Part shown: piece by piece, positions 1 to 10,292 of the stretch
How positions within the stretch are numbered: position 1 is the stretch's first letter
How the letters are laid out: the number at the start of each line of letters is the position of its first letter
Origin: Odobenus rosmarus divergens
Taxonomy: Eukaryota > Chordata > Mammalia > Carnivora > Odobenidae
Assembly: GCF_000321225.1 (NCBI RefSeq)
Contig: NW_004450583.1
Span: 2,035,800 to 2,099,799 of the forward strand
Length of the DNA stretch: 64,000 nt
Reading direction: 5' to 3'
Translations under genes and position numbers: made by a program
The notes under the pieces: model-generated
What the model saw: only the letters and a program-made list of their open reading frames with translations
What the model was told of the DNA's origin: nothing
Database searches by the model: none

Positions 1-727
1 TCTTGAGATTTTCCCCTTTTCCTCAATGAACAGGTTTCCTGACTGCTCATCGCCTTTGCTTATGTTACAGTTTTTCCTGGCTCTTTTTTTTTTTTAAGTA
101 GCCACATCACACAAGATCGGCTTACCTTAAGCTTACAGTCAGCTGAACTTTTCACTTCAACTGCTGCTGCCCATGATCTCTCCCATGCCACCCTTCATCC
201 AGGAGTCTTCTCATCAGACCAGGATTAGAATGAGGATGAATATCCAGGGGTCCATGGTTGGCCTCACAGGACTTCTGAGCTCAATGGGGGTCTGAAGAGT
301 GGGACCTGTGACCTGTCTCAGGTGGACCACGGGTCAGCCTGAGTTCTGGCGTCCTTCCTCCCAGCCAAACAGGTTGATTCAGAGGCTGGGAGGACCACCA
401 CTTACCACTCACTGTGCCTGTCCCCTTCTTGCTTGGGGTCAGGGGGACAAACCACAGGGATAGGGAAGTACCAGGAAGTACTTCCTGACAGGCTGAGAAG
501 TACGTCACCTGGGCCTGGCCTGGGAACAGACTTATTCCCTGGCATGAAGGATGAGGTCACGGGGAAGACTGTAGAGGAGGAGAGGATCAGAAAAGGCTCA
601 CTGCAGCCCTCCTTCGTATGCGCCTCAGCAGATTTGTAGTCATGTACATATATGTAAAAAAAGAGTAGAAGTCTGTATTGATTTTAGGTGAATCCTCCTA
701 AATTGACATGTCCCCTGAACACCAGTA
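1..727. other. Unassigned unique DNA
   Basis: I see no recognisable gene, exon or repeat here. The short open frames overlap each other on both strands and resemble no known protein. The only low-complexity feature is a T-rich run near 85-95. Confidence 0.5.
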
Positions 728-1097
728 TGAGGGCTCTCTGGGTTGCAAGTGGCAAAAACAAAACTAAAACTAGTTTCAGTAAGAAAGGGAATGTGTTGGC
801 TCACCTGCTGTGAAGGCCAAGGGTAGAGTGGGGTTCAGGCTTGACTGGATCCAGGGACCTGAAGAAGTCATCAGGGGACTCCACTGCTCTGGTTGGCATC
901 ATTCGCTTCTACCGTAAGTTGTTTTTTCAGGCAGCGGTAGCCAAGGCACTAAGAACTTTGGGGTCCTAGCCTTATGATTTTCAGTCTAAAAGGAATAGAC
1001 ACTATCTCTCTTTCAGAATCAGCATATAAAATCCCAGGGAAGGACTCTGATTGCCCTGACATAGGTCACATGCCTCTCCTGGGCCAATCTTTGTAGG
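728..1097. repeat. Old interspersed repeat fragment, family unresolved
   Basis: The text has the feel of an ancient mammalian repeat: 'TTGCAAGTGGCAAAAAC', then 'TTGGCTCACCTG', then 'TCTGATTGCCCTGACATAGG'. A similar end ('TGTGATTGGCCCAGCTTGG') appears near 53111-53129, so the window may hold two copies of one family. I cannot name the family with confidence; RepeatMasker would settle it. Confidence 0.4.
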
Positions 1098-2985
1098 CAG
1101 AAAGAAAGAATAGAAGGATTGGCCAGATCTGGGTCATATATCTTCTCTAGTGGCCCGCCACCTCACAGGCATCCTAGGGCAGGAAGCAGTATAACAAGGC
1201 CTTAGAGGACAGGAATGAGCAAGTCAGGAATTGAAGCCTGGCTGTCTTCTGTCTGGTATTTCGTTATCTGCTTCTTTTTGCCCACTTCCTCATTCCCCTG
1301 TTTTCCTTTGAAGATCAGCTTTTTTTTTTTTTTTTCCTTTCTCCTCAGCATCTACCATGGCTCAAAATGGCTGCCTCAACCCCAAACATTAGTGACTTTT
1401 AGGCGCCTAACACCACCTGTGGCTGAGTTCAAATTTTCAAGGAAGAGAGAATCTGGTTGGTTACAGGGATAGGTGTTCACTACTGGACCATTCTGCTGTG
1501 GTGAACATGCAGTATGAACATGGCCTCTGAGGTCTTCCCCTTGAGCAGGCCTGGTAGGAGCGGTTCCCTAGAGAAGGGGGCTGTGGGTGGGGCAGGCATT
1601 TTAGAACAAGGTGCTGTGCTAGTCTTAGGTAACCCAGGGAAGGGCAGAGCCGGGCACCCTCCCTGCCCTCAAGTAGCTTCAAGTATAGCCAGGCAGGCAA
1701 GATGCTCATTTGGGCCAAGGGTCATAGGCCCTTGGAGAAGGGCAAGGTCACTGTGGGCCAGGACAAGCAGAACAAACCTGTCCTAGAGGTGGTGAGAACA
1801 GAGCTGGCCTTGCCAGGTGGGCCGAAAGCAAAGAACAAGGTACTCTAGAGCATGGAGTAGATGTTCTCCTCCTCACACCTGAGCTGGCTCACCTAAACCA
1901 ATACTCAAATGCATCTGAAGTGTCACAATTGAGCTTTTCCTCAAAGCACCGGCTCTACAGAGGAGGCTTCTACGTGCCTCTCTATCTCCTCCCCCAGGTT
2001 CCTGCCACACTCCTTATAACACCCTTGGTCCCAGGATGCCCACGAAGTGACTCTCCCCCTCTCCACTCCCCATCTCTGCACATGTGTGTGGAGGTTGCAG
2101 GGAGTTTTTCATGACTTTTTGGAAACTCAAGGAATGTCTCTCCCCAAAATCCAAGGCAGGAAGGAAGGAAGGTCCAAGAATAAAAGGAGGAAAATACTGT
2201 TTGCATCTGAAGAAGGTAATGAGCTCTGAGGTGGGGGCTTCTACTCCCTTGCTGTGGATGAAGAAAGGGAGGTCCAGGGCAATTCTGGCCTTGCTCAAGT
2301 TCTCCTGGTGGGAATAGAACCCTGGCTTCTCACTGCCCCTGGCCCAGGGCTCTTTCCATGAGCCCTTGCTGGCTAGTGGGGTGTGGGCCTGGCAGGGATA
2401 ATCTGGGGGTTGGGGAGACCACGGGGAAATGCCTCACCTTCACGAGGTGGGAGTAGAGGCTCAGCCCAGGAAAGTGTGGCCAAAACCAAGTTCTCTTGGC
2501 AGCCCTGTGGGATCCAGAGAGTGGCTAAGAGGTCACCAGCGGCTCCTCGGGGAACTGGGCCAAAGTCCTTCCAATAGGCTTATCTGGGCAGATTCCATTT
2601 CCTGTTGGAGGAAAAGGAAGACATCTTTGTGTTTCTCTGCTGTTTTCCCCTTTCCGGCTGATCAGAAACCAGATCGCGTCAGATAAACCCAGTTGAGATG
2701 AAAGAGGCCATGGCTGGCTGGGAAGAGAAGGGTCCCCTGCCAAAGTCACGCAGGAAGACTCCCGGAGAGACCCTTCCCCTGCAGAGGAGGGAGAAGGGGT
2801 TCATATGGGTCTCGCTTTAGACTTGTAATATTTCCAAATGAGGTTTTACCTACAGTGACTGTATTATTCTTTTGCCTCTGGTTAAGAGCGACAGATTGTT
2901 AACTGTGAACTTAAAAACTTCACACTTCTTCATTGCTTCAGCAAGGGCAGCCTAACAAAATGGAAGTGGCCCAAACCTCACTTGA
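1098..2985. other. Unassigned unique DNA upstream of the CpG island
   Basis: There is no gene I can support. The stretch holds a T homopolymer near 1320-1336 and a MIR-like shred near 1200-1260, otherwise ordinary mixed sequence. Open frames up to about 94 codons occur on both strands but share no family motif and overlap one another, as chance frames do. Confidence 0.5.
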
Positions 2986-3009
2986 CCTCCACGAGGCTCC
3001 TCCGAAGGC

Positions 3010-3205
3010 AGTCTCCGAGGGCAGGGGGCGGCGAGGAGGAGGCAGAGGAGGTGGGGAAGGGAGAGCGGCGAGAGGGAGGGGAGAGGAGCAGGGAGAAGCG
3101 GAGAGGAGGGGTGCGGGGAGTCGGGAGGGAAAGAAAGGAAAACCGGAGGGAGGCCGGAGAGGGAGCCCGGCGAGAACGCGCGAGGGGAGAGGGCAAGGTG
3201 ACCGC
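3010..3205 (+). repeat. Purine-rich GA/GGA tract
   Basis: Nearly 200 bases are dominated by G and A on the plus strand, with few pyrimidine interruptions (GAGGAGG, GGGAGAG, GAAAGGAAAA units). Such polypurine tracts can form triplex (H-DNA) structures. This one forms the left shoulder of the CpG island and is not a simple tandem repeat of one unit. Confidence 0.65.
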
Positions 3206-3239
3206 GGGTATCAGTGAGGGGCCAGTTGTCAGGGTTCTA

Positions 3240-3485
3240 TCTGCACCGTGATTGATGGGACCCTGGGTTTTTCTGTCAGCCTGTCACGGCGCAGGAATGT
3301 TTAATGTTCTCATTATTGGTTACGCTGTTGTGTATATTTCTCTGTCAGCACCGCGGACCCAGCTGAACTGGCAGAGCACTTCAAAGGCCTGCGGGTCATT
3401 CATCATCCCCATGACGCTCCGGCAAATGCTCAGCTTCAGCTCCGCGCCAGGGATTTGTTATGACTTGCGAGCCGGCTGACAGACA
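3240..3485. promoter_or_regulatory. Candidate regulatory element with PBX/HOX- and MEIS-type motifs
   Basis: This is a repeat-free block inside the CpG island. It contains TGATTGATGG at 3249-3258, which matches the PBX-HOX composite core. CTGTCA (the MEIS/TGIF core) occurs at 3273-3278, 3281-3286 and 3342-3347, and its complement TGACAG at 3477-3482. The less GC-rich centre (about 3290-3345) has an inverted CCAAT box. Motif matches are read directly; binding and conservation are inference. The 75-codon frame starting at 3252 resembles no protein I know. Confidence 0.45.
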
Positions 3486-3688
3486 GGACGCTGGCGGCCG
3501 CGGGAGGGGGACGCGCGGGAGGGAGGCTCGCAGCCCTTTTGTCACTCTGGGCGAGCGGCAGCGCCCAGCGCCCGGACTGGGGGGGGAGAGTGTCTCCGGG
3601 GCGGGGGAAGCAGAAGGTGCAGCCCGGCCGGGGGTGACCCGCGGGGGGCCGGGGGCGCGCGGGCTGGGGGGGAGGGGGCTGGGTCCCG

Positions 3689-3704
3689 CCCCCCCCCCCC
3701 CCCC
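3689..3704 (+). repeat. C16 homopolymer
   Basis: There is a run of sixteen C, preceded by CCCG and followed by GCCCCG. The length is likely variable between individuals and prone to sequencing error. The complementary G run can join G-quadruplexes and the C run an i-motif. Confidence 0.85.
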
Positions 3705-3869
3705 GCCCCGGCTTTCCCCGCAGGCCCAGCCGGTGCCCTTGCCCTCCTGTCCCACCCTCCTCCTCTCGGCTGGCGGTGGCGTCTCTGAAAGTTGTGCTGA
3801 AAACCCAGAGGTTGGGGGAAAAAAGCCAAACTTGCAACCAGCCCGGCCCTGGGAAGGGTGGGCCGGGCC

Positions 3870-3897
3870 GGGGTTGGGGGGGTTGGGGGGGTGGGGG
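3870..3897 (+). other. Predicted G-quadruplex motif
   Basis: Four G runs are separated by one- or two-base loops: G4 at 3870-3873, G7 at 3876-3882, G7 at 3885-3891 and G5 at 3893-3897, with TT, TT and T loops. This fits the canonical G-quadruplex pattern with very short loops, the class expected to be most stable. It lies just past the CpG island. Confidence 0.8.
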
Positions 3898-3934
3898 AGA
3901 GGAGAGCAGCAGAATATCGGAGCTTTGTTTCCTT

Positions 3935-4345
3935 TCCCAGGCCGTGACATGATTAATCGTTTTCTTCTGATCTAATTTTGGAACATGAAAAACAGCACAT
4001 TTGTCTTGAAGAAAAATGATGTGCCGAACTGCGCAGATGGAAATTTCGAGCAATGAGAAAGATTAAAGTGAAACCCCACTCCTTAGACCTAATCATGAGT
4101 TGTAGATTATTCTGTCGGCCCAGCCAGATGGTAGCTCCGATTCCACAGCCCCTTCTTATATTAATGAATACTAGACTGTTATATTTGACTTAGGTAAGTG
4201 AAATGTCTATCAGAGCTAATGGACTGCCAGCCAGCATAACACATGTTGTACCGCTAAGGGTCCTTGCTGCATTTTTCATGTTTTATACTAATGTAGAACA
4301 TTTTGTTTCCTACTGTTTTTCATCATTGTCACTGTTTGCTAAATA
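3935..4345. promoter_or_regulatory. Candidate conserved non-coding element
   Basis: This is a repeat-free, AT-rich block directly after GC-rich DNA. It contains homeodomain-like TTAATCG/ATTAAT cores (for example GATTAATCG near 3951 and ATTAATGAATAC near 4160). The abrupt change of composition and lack of any transposon trace are typical of conserved enhancers, but conservation is not visible in one genome. Confidence 0.35.
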
Positions 4346-4449
4346 TTTTCACATGGAAGGGGGGGAGGGAGACAAAGTCATAAGGAAAAAGAACCCCCCT
4401 ACAAACTTGTGTCCAAAGCTAATTTCCTCCCGTTGGGCTTGGCTATAAC

Positions 4450-5146
4450 TCTACAAGTAAAACAGTCACCCCAAGCAATACGTACAGGAACTCAATAGTA
4501 ACGTGATTAAGTTCCTAGTCAACAAGACTACACTGAACTGTATGTTAACAAACCTAATTATAGCCCTGTGGTGATAAATTGGGCCAGGGCCCTTGCTGCA
4601 CATCTCTGAGGTCCTGTCTAGAAGAGCAGCTTGACCCTGTTGTCCCAGGGGAGAGAACTGTCCTGGAGAGGAGTTCCACGCTTGGCTTGGAGGAGGGGCC
4701 CTACTGACCCGGTGGTCGTTTGCCTGCGGAGGGTGGGCACAAGCCCGGAAACGTTGCCGAGCACAAGGCCAGACAGGCATTAGGCTCTCCTGGAGGAGGC
4801 AGGAAGGGCGATGGCTTCAGAGCTGTTGGCACCATCTGTGTTGTGAGCAGTATCAGGATGCCTGAGAGGAGAGTGTGCTCTTCCCAGTTCACTGGTTCCG
4901 TGGAGGCCTCCGGACCTGGTGGCTCACTTTCTCTGGGCCCAGTAGAGGGTGGCTCCTTCTTCTACATATCTCGTCTGTGCACTGGTGAGGCCCCAAAGAG
5001 CTTGTTGTTCAAGAGGAAATCCTGAGCTAGTTGTTTGTGAAGGACCCAAGCCTGGCTGGGACTAGTGTCCTGGAGAAAATGAATCCTGGAGATGGAATCT
5101 GAAAGCTGTTTGGGCAGATAAGATGGAGGCGGTTGAAGGATATCTT
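4450..5146. other. Unassigned unique DNA
   Basis: No repeat or gene is recognised. An open frame of about 100 codons on each strand lacks any known domain. Confidence 0.5.
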
Positions 5147-5160
5147 CAAAGAGTAGTGTC

Positions 5161-5356
5161 TTTTTTTTTTTTTAGGATTTTATTTATTTGACAGAGAGAG
5201 AGAGAGCACAAGCAGGTGGAGTGGCAGGCAGGGGGAGAGGGAGAAGCAGGCTTCCCTCTGAGCAAGGAGCCCAATGCAGGGCTCAGTCCCAGGACACTGG
5301 GATCGTGACCTGAGCCGAAGGCAGTTGCTTAACTAACTGAGCCACCCAGGCGCCCC
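5161..5356 (-). mobile_element. Carnivore SINE (SINEC), antisense
   Basis: It begins with a T run and 'GATTTTATTTATTTGACAG' and ends 'GAGCCACCCAGGCGCCCC', the reverse complement of a full SINE. A 14-bp TSD with one mismatch flanks it: CAAAGAGTAGTGTC at 5147-5160 and CAAAGTGTAGTGTC at 5357-5370. Confidence 0.95.
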
Positions 5357-5423
5357 CAAAGTGTAGTGTCTTGAGAAAAAAATGGAAAGAAATACATGGG
5401 AGAGACCTATACAAGACAACACA

Positions 5424-5518
5424 TGAGAGAGAGACAGAGACAGAGAGGGAGGGAGGGAGGAAGGCAGAGAGAGAGAGAGAGAGAGAGAAAGGAAGAGAAG
5501 AATGCAGAGAGAGAGAGA
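5424..5518 (+). repeat. (GA)n-rich low-complexity tract
   Basis: This is a purine-only stretch of GAGA, GACAGA and GGGA units, with a pure GA core near 5466-5489. It follows the SINE copy by about 50 bases. Confidence 0.85.
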
Positions 5519-5599
5519 TCAAGACAAGGAAGTGTAAATACCAACAGAGCAGACAGCCCATGAATTCAAACTCTTCTTCCTCCAGCCAAAATGAGCTCC

Positions 5600-5990
5600 T
5601 TAAAAAGCGAATTTTACCCCTGCTTAAAATTCTTTCTTGGCTGTGATTCCTGCAGGAGTCAGTTCAAATGACTTGCTGTGAATAGATGACTCTTTTCCAC
5701 CTATTCCCAGTTTACCTCTCTGGCCTCTCCTCTCATCTCTCCTTCACTATGAACCCTGCACTTCTGCCACATGAGCCTTCTCAGGGTTCTGAAGAATTCT
5801 AGGCTCTTTCACAGCAATGTACTTTTGTCTGTGTTTGTCCCACTCCCTTCCATTCTTTCTCTGGCAAACTCCTACTCATCCTTCAAGACCCAGCTCCCAT
5901 GTGTCCTCCTCTGCCCCACTTTCCTCACATTCCCCAGGGCATTATTTCATACTCTGGGGCTCCCAGCAATTTTTGTCCACATCCCAGTGG
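5600..5990 (+). repeat. L2 LINE fragment, 3' part
   Basis: It contains the recognisable L2 phrase 'AACTCCTACTCATCCTTCAAGACCCAGCTC' (5867-5896 region; only its key words matter here) followed by a CCTCCTCT...TTCC block and CCCCAGGG. It is an ancient non-LTR element, highly diverged. Confidence 0.7.
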
Positions 5991-6084
5991 AAATACGGGC
6001 TGGGTTGCCTCAAAAATGTGTGTGTTTGAAAATCTGTCCTTCTAGACTTCCTTTCCTTTACAACTATTCCTCTGTTCATCCATT

Positions 6085-6190
6085 TGTTCACGCATTCAAG
6101 TGGTACACATTGAGAACCTACTATATTGCCAGGTGTTGTTCCAGGCACTAGGGATTCAGCCAGGTACAAAATTCATAGCCCTCTTAGAGG
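6085..6190. repeat. Old L2/MIR-class repeat shred
   Basis: 'GAGAACCTACTATATTGCC' followed by 'GGCACTAGGGATTCAGC' matches the familiar 'gagcacctactatgtgcc...ggcactggggatacagc' stretch of ancient mammalian repeats. The exact family is not resolved. Confidence 0.5.
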
Positions 6191-6409
6191 TGCCATTTTG
6201 GTACTATCTGTGTGGGTCTGTTAGTGAAGCTTCTTCACAGTAAGAAACAGAAATTCATTTAGGTCAGCTCTAATAGTACGGATTATTATAAAATAGTGGC
6301 AATAAAGGGGCAAAAATCGCATGGGGACCCAAGAACAACTGGATGACTTCTGAACAACCTCTCAGCTTCTGTAACTCATAACTGGGTCATTCATGGCCCC
6401 TCCCAGGCC

Positions 6410-7300
6410 CTAATGCCATTTTTTAAACCTTTAGTTGTGGTGTAATATATCTGCCGAAAACTGCATATAAGAACACAGTTCAAAGAATTTTCACAAATCA
6501 TAACTCACAATGAGATCAAGAAACAGAATATTCAACACTCCAGTGCCCCCTCTTGTTATCCTTCTTTGTTTCATTTTTAAGTTAAATTCCCACCCCAACT
6601 TCCCTCCATTATTTACTATGACATTTTGATTTCTGTTTTCAGTGGGTTTGTTTTTCTGAACAGGTTTATTGAGGTAAAGTTTACATTCCACAAAATCACC
6701 CATTGTATAGAATATTACTCAGCCATAAAAAAGAATGAAATCTTGCCATTTGCTACAACATGGATGGACCTAGAGGGTATTATGCTAAGTGAAATGAATA
6801 AAGCAGACTGAGAAAGACAAATACCATATGATTTCACTTACATGTGGAATCAAAAAGACAAAACAAACAGACAGACTCATAAATACAGAGAACAAACTGG
6901 TGGTTGCCAAAGGGGAGGGGGTGTGGGGGGTAGGTGAAGGGGATTAAGAGGTACAAACTTCTAGTTATAAAATAAGTCATGGAGAGAATAGTACAGCATA
7001 GGGAATATAATCAGTAATATTATAATAACATTGTATGGTGATGGATGGTGATTACACTTACTATGGTGAGTACTGAGTAATGTATAGCATTGTCAAATCA
7101 ATATACTGTACACCTGAAACTAATATAACATTGTATATCAATTATATTTTAATAAAAAATCACCCATCATAAGTGAACAATGCAATGATTTTTAGTAAAC
7201 TTAAAGAGTTGTGCAATCATGACTATAATCCAGTTTTAGAACATTTCCAGCATCCCCCCAAATTCTCTTGGGCCCATTTTCAGTCAATACTAAGTTCCAG
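6410..7300 (-). mobile_element. Ancient L1 3' region, antisense, split by a younger L1
   Basis: The typical antisense L1M 3' end is present ('GGTTTATTGAGGTAAAGTTT', then after the interruption 'GTTGTGCAATCATGACTATA' and 'AACATTTCCAGCATCCCCC'). A second L1 inserted at 6704-7155. Confidence 0.75.
6704..7155 (+). mobile_element. 5'-truncated L1 3' end inserted in an older L1
   Basis: It starts at 'TGTATAGAATATTACTCAGCC', runs through the last L1 3'UTR words ('ACACCTGAAACTAATATAAC') and ends in AATAAAAAAT. A perfect 12-bp TSD, AAAATCACCCAT, lies at 6692-6703 and 7156-7167. The older antisense L1 resumes straight after it. This is a normal target-primed, 5'-truncated insertion. Confidence 0.9.
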
Positions 7301-7550
7301 TCCCAGCCCTAGGTAAATAGCTTTTACATCTAGATCTGTGATCTATTTGAAAAAAAAAAAACAAAACAAAAAACACACAACTTTTTTGAGATATAATTCA
7401 CATGCTATAAATTTCATCCTTTAAAAAGGTAAAATTCAGTGGTTTTAATATATTACAAAGTTGTATAAATGTCACCACTATCTAATTCCAGAAAATTTCA
7501 TCACCCAAAAAAGAAACCCCCCACCCATGAGCAGTCACTGCCCACTCCTC

Positions 7551-7745
7551 CCTCCCCCAGTCCCTGGCAATCATGAATCTGCTTTCTTCCTCCCCCAGTC
7601 CCTGGCAATCATGAATCTGCTTTCTCCCTCCCCCAGTCCCTGGCAATCATGAATCTACTTTCTCCCTCACCCAGTCCCTGGCAATCATGAATCTGCTTCC
7701 TCCCTCCCCCAGTCCCTGGCAATCATGAATCTGCTTCCTCCCTCT
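7551..7745 (+). repeat. 38-bp minisatellite, five copies
   Basis: The phrase CAGTCCCTGGCAATCATGAA recurs starting at 7558, 7596, 7634, 7672 and 7710, an exact 38-bp period. Copies differ by only a few bases (for example CTGC/CTAC, CCCCC/CACCC). The unit derives from the antisense L1 3'UTR in which it sits, so the expansion happened after that L1 inserted. Confidence 0.95.
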
Positions 7746-9558
7746 ATGGATTTGCCTATGCTAAACATTCCATAAAAATGGAATCATACAATATGAGGCC
7801 TTTTGTGTCTGGCTTGTTCCACTCAGCATAGTGTTTTCAAGATTAATGCATGTTGTAGCATGTACGAGAACCTCATTTCTTTTTTATGGCCAAATAATAT
7901 TCCTATATTACCATATGGATTTGCAACATTTTGTTTATCCATTCCTTATTGATGGAGATTTGGGTTGTTTCCACTTTTTGGCAATTATGAATAATGCTGC
8001 TGTGAACGTTTGTGTACAAATTTTTGTGTGCACATATGTTTTCAATTCTCTTGGATCTATATCTAGGAGAAAATAGGATTGCTAGGTCATATGCTAACTC
8101 TATGTTTAACTTTTTGTGAGCCATTTGAAGTTAATTTTTGTATATGGTATGAGTTAAGAGTCTAAGTTCATTTTTGTTTTCATATGGATATCCAGTCTGT
8201 CCCAGCATAAGTTTTTAAAATCATGAATTGGCACTTGGATGTGTCAAAAGCTTTTCCTGCAACTACTGAGTGAGGTATTAAAATCTCTAGTTATTATTGT
8301 TTATTTCTGTTTGAAATTATGTGAGTTTTGTCTTTTATTCTTTTAATATGGTAAACTATATTAATTTATCTTCAAATAATAAACCAACCTTACATTCTTG
8401 GGATAAACACACTTAGTCACAGTGTGTAATCCTTTTTATATGTTGCTGAATTTGGTTTACTAATATTTTGTTAAGGATTCTTGCATCTATTTTCATGAGG
8501 CATGTTGGTTTTCTTTTTTTTTGTGATATCTTTGTTTGGCTTTGATTTTTGGCTAAATCTAGCATCTAGAATGATTTGCAAGTATTCCCTCCTTCAACTA
8601 TTTCTTGAATTTGTGAAGTATTATTTCTTCTTTAAATATTTAATATTTGATTCACCAGTAAATCCATCTGGGCTTAGTCTTTTCTTTGTGGGAAGATGTC
8701 TAATTACTCATTCAGTTTCATTTTTCATGATAAGTTTATTCAGATTTTCAATTCTTTTTGAGTCAATTTTGGTAATTTGTGTACTTCTAGGAATTTTCCC
8801 ACTTAATCTTAGTTGTCTAATTTGATGGCATAAAGTTGTTCATGTATTATCTTATAATCCTCTTAATTTTTGTAGTGTCAGTAATGATATATCTTCTTTA
8901 TTCCTGGCTTTGGTAATTTGTATTTTCTCTCTCACTTTCTGGATAGTCTGGCTAAGAATTTTCCAATTTAATTGACTTTTTCAAATAACCAAATTTGGTT
9001 CTATTGATTTTCTCTACATTCTATTTCATTGATTTATGTTCTAAGAATGTTATTTAATTTACAAATTTTTGGCATTTTTCCTATTTCTTTCTTATGGATC
9101 TCTAATTTAGTTTTGTTGTGGTCGGGGAACATACTTTGTCTGATTTCAGTCTTTTTAAAGTTTTACAGACCTGTTTTGTGCTCCAGCATATGATTTATCC
9201 TGGAGAATGTTCTATGTGTTCTTGAAAAGAATGTTTGTTCTGTAGTCTTTGGGTAGAGTATTGTATACATGTCAGTTAAGTTGGTTGATAATGTTATTGA
9301 TAACTTACCTGTTTTTCTGACTTTCTAACTGATTGATCAATTATTGAGAGTGGGATGTTGAAATCTCCAATTATTATTGTTGGATTGTCTGTTTCTCCTT
9401 TCAATTCCATTAGTTTTTGCTTTATGTATTTTTGAGGCTCTCTTGTTAAGTGCATACATATTTATAATTTTTACTTCCTGATATATTAATATATTCCTGA
9501 TATATAATGATCCCTTATTATAAAAATTTCCCTCTTTATCTCCACTAATATTTCTTGT

Positions 9559-9766
9559 TTTTTTTTTAAAAAAGATTTTATTTATTTATTTGACAGAGAG
9601 AGACACAGCAAGAAAGGGAACACAAGCAGGGGGAGTGGGAGAGGGAGAGGGAGAAGCAGGCCACCTGCCAAGCAGGGAGCTCGATGTGGGGCTCAGTCCT
9701 AGGATCCTGGGATCATGACCAGAGCCGAAGGCAGATGCTTAACGACTGAGTCACCCAGGAGCCCCT
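9559..9766 (-). mobile_element. Carnivore SINE, antisense, within L1
   Basis: A T/A-rich start with 'GATTTTATTTATTTATTTG' leads to a 'CACCCAGGAGCCCC' end. A perfect 13-bp TSD, TAATATTTCTTGT, lies at 9546-9558 and 9767-9779. Confidence 0.95.
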
Positions 9767-10093
9767 TAATATTTCTTGTCTTAAAGTCTATTTTGTCTGC
9801 TATTAATGTAGACTCCCATTAGTAAATTTGATTATTAGTGAAAATTATCATGATCTTCAAATATATAGAAGCTCTGCTAATTGGCCTCCATTTAAAAATA
9901 TTTCTTTATTTTCTCTATAAAACATATGAACTGCTGCTCTCAGTACAATAAATACTTGTAACTGGTATGCTACTCTCCAACACGAATTGTCTTGTCTGCT
10001 TACTAAAAATCAGTTGTGTATGTTCCTAAGACTGTTTATGTCAGCTTTACTTGTAATTTTCATTACCTCTTGATTTAAATATAACATAAACTT

Positions 10094-10292
10094 GGGGTGC
10101 CTGGGTGGCTCAGTTGTTAAGCATCTGCCTTCAGCTCAGGTCATAATCCCAGGGTCCTGGGTTCGAGCCCCACATCGGGCTTCCTGCTCAGTGAGAAGCC
10201 TGCTTCTCCCTCTCCCACTCCCCCTGCTTGTGTTCCCTCTCTCGCTATGTATCTCTCTGTCAAATAAATAGATAAAATCTTTTAAAAAAATT
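10094..10292 (+). mobile_element. Carnivore SINE
   Basis: It is a full-length copy from 'GGGGTGCCTGGGTGGCTCAG' to an A-rich tail. The internal pol III B-box is close to consensus (GGGTTCGAGCC near 10160). A perfect 15-bp TSD, AATATAACATAAACT, lies at 10078-10092 and 10293-10307. Confidence 0.95.

Larger units (their letters stand above)
2990..3760. promoter_or_regulatory. CpG island, possible unannotated promoter or regulatory hub
   Basis: This stretch is clearly richer in G+C and CpG than its surroundings. For example, 3481-3540 holds eight CpG dinucleotides by eye and 3601-3660 a similar number. It begins in a purine-rich tract, passes through a unique block at 3240-3485 and ends in G- and C-rich low-complexity DNA. 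An inverted CCAAT box (ATTGG) lies at 3315-3319. I see no TATA box and no coding exon next to it. CpG islands in mammals usually mark promoters of genes or long non-coding RNAs, or regulatory regions of developmental genes; which applies here cannot be told without transcript data. The open frames of 171-205 codons across the island are products of skewed base composition. Confidence 0.65.
7376..9840 (-). mobile_element. Ancient L1, antisense, 3' end through part of ORF2
   Basis: Antisense 3' L1M text starts at 'GAGATATAATTCACATGC', continues through 'ATGGCCAAATAATATTCC' and 'TTGGCAATTATGAATAATGC', and then passes into antisense ORF2-like sequence ('TTCATTGATTTATGTTC', 'TTAGTTTTGTTGTGGTC'). 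There is at least one internal deletion near 8120. It hosts the 38-bp minisatellite and a SINE at 9559-9766. All frames are broken. Confidence 0.8.

Noticed and set aside
3396..4053. Minus-strand open frames of 184 and 205 codons across the CpG island
   Set aside because: They are proline/glycine/arginine-rich products of GC-rich low-complexity DNA, overlap in several frames, cross the C16 run and match no protein family I know.
7551..7745. CRISPR-like array (regular 38-bp period)
   Set aside because: The repeats are directly adjacent with no unique spacers, and the genome is mammalian; it is a minisatellite.
8502..8825. 107-codon Phe/Leu-rich frame resembling a membrane protein
   Set aside because: Hydrophobic appearance is produced by T-rich antisense L1 ORF2 sequence.
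10097..10170. tRNA gene
   Set aside because: The pol III box-like words belong to the SINE head; no cloverleaf with proper stems, and a SINE body and TSD follow.
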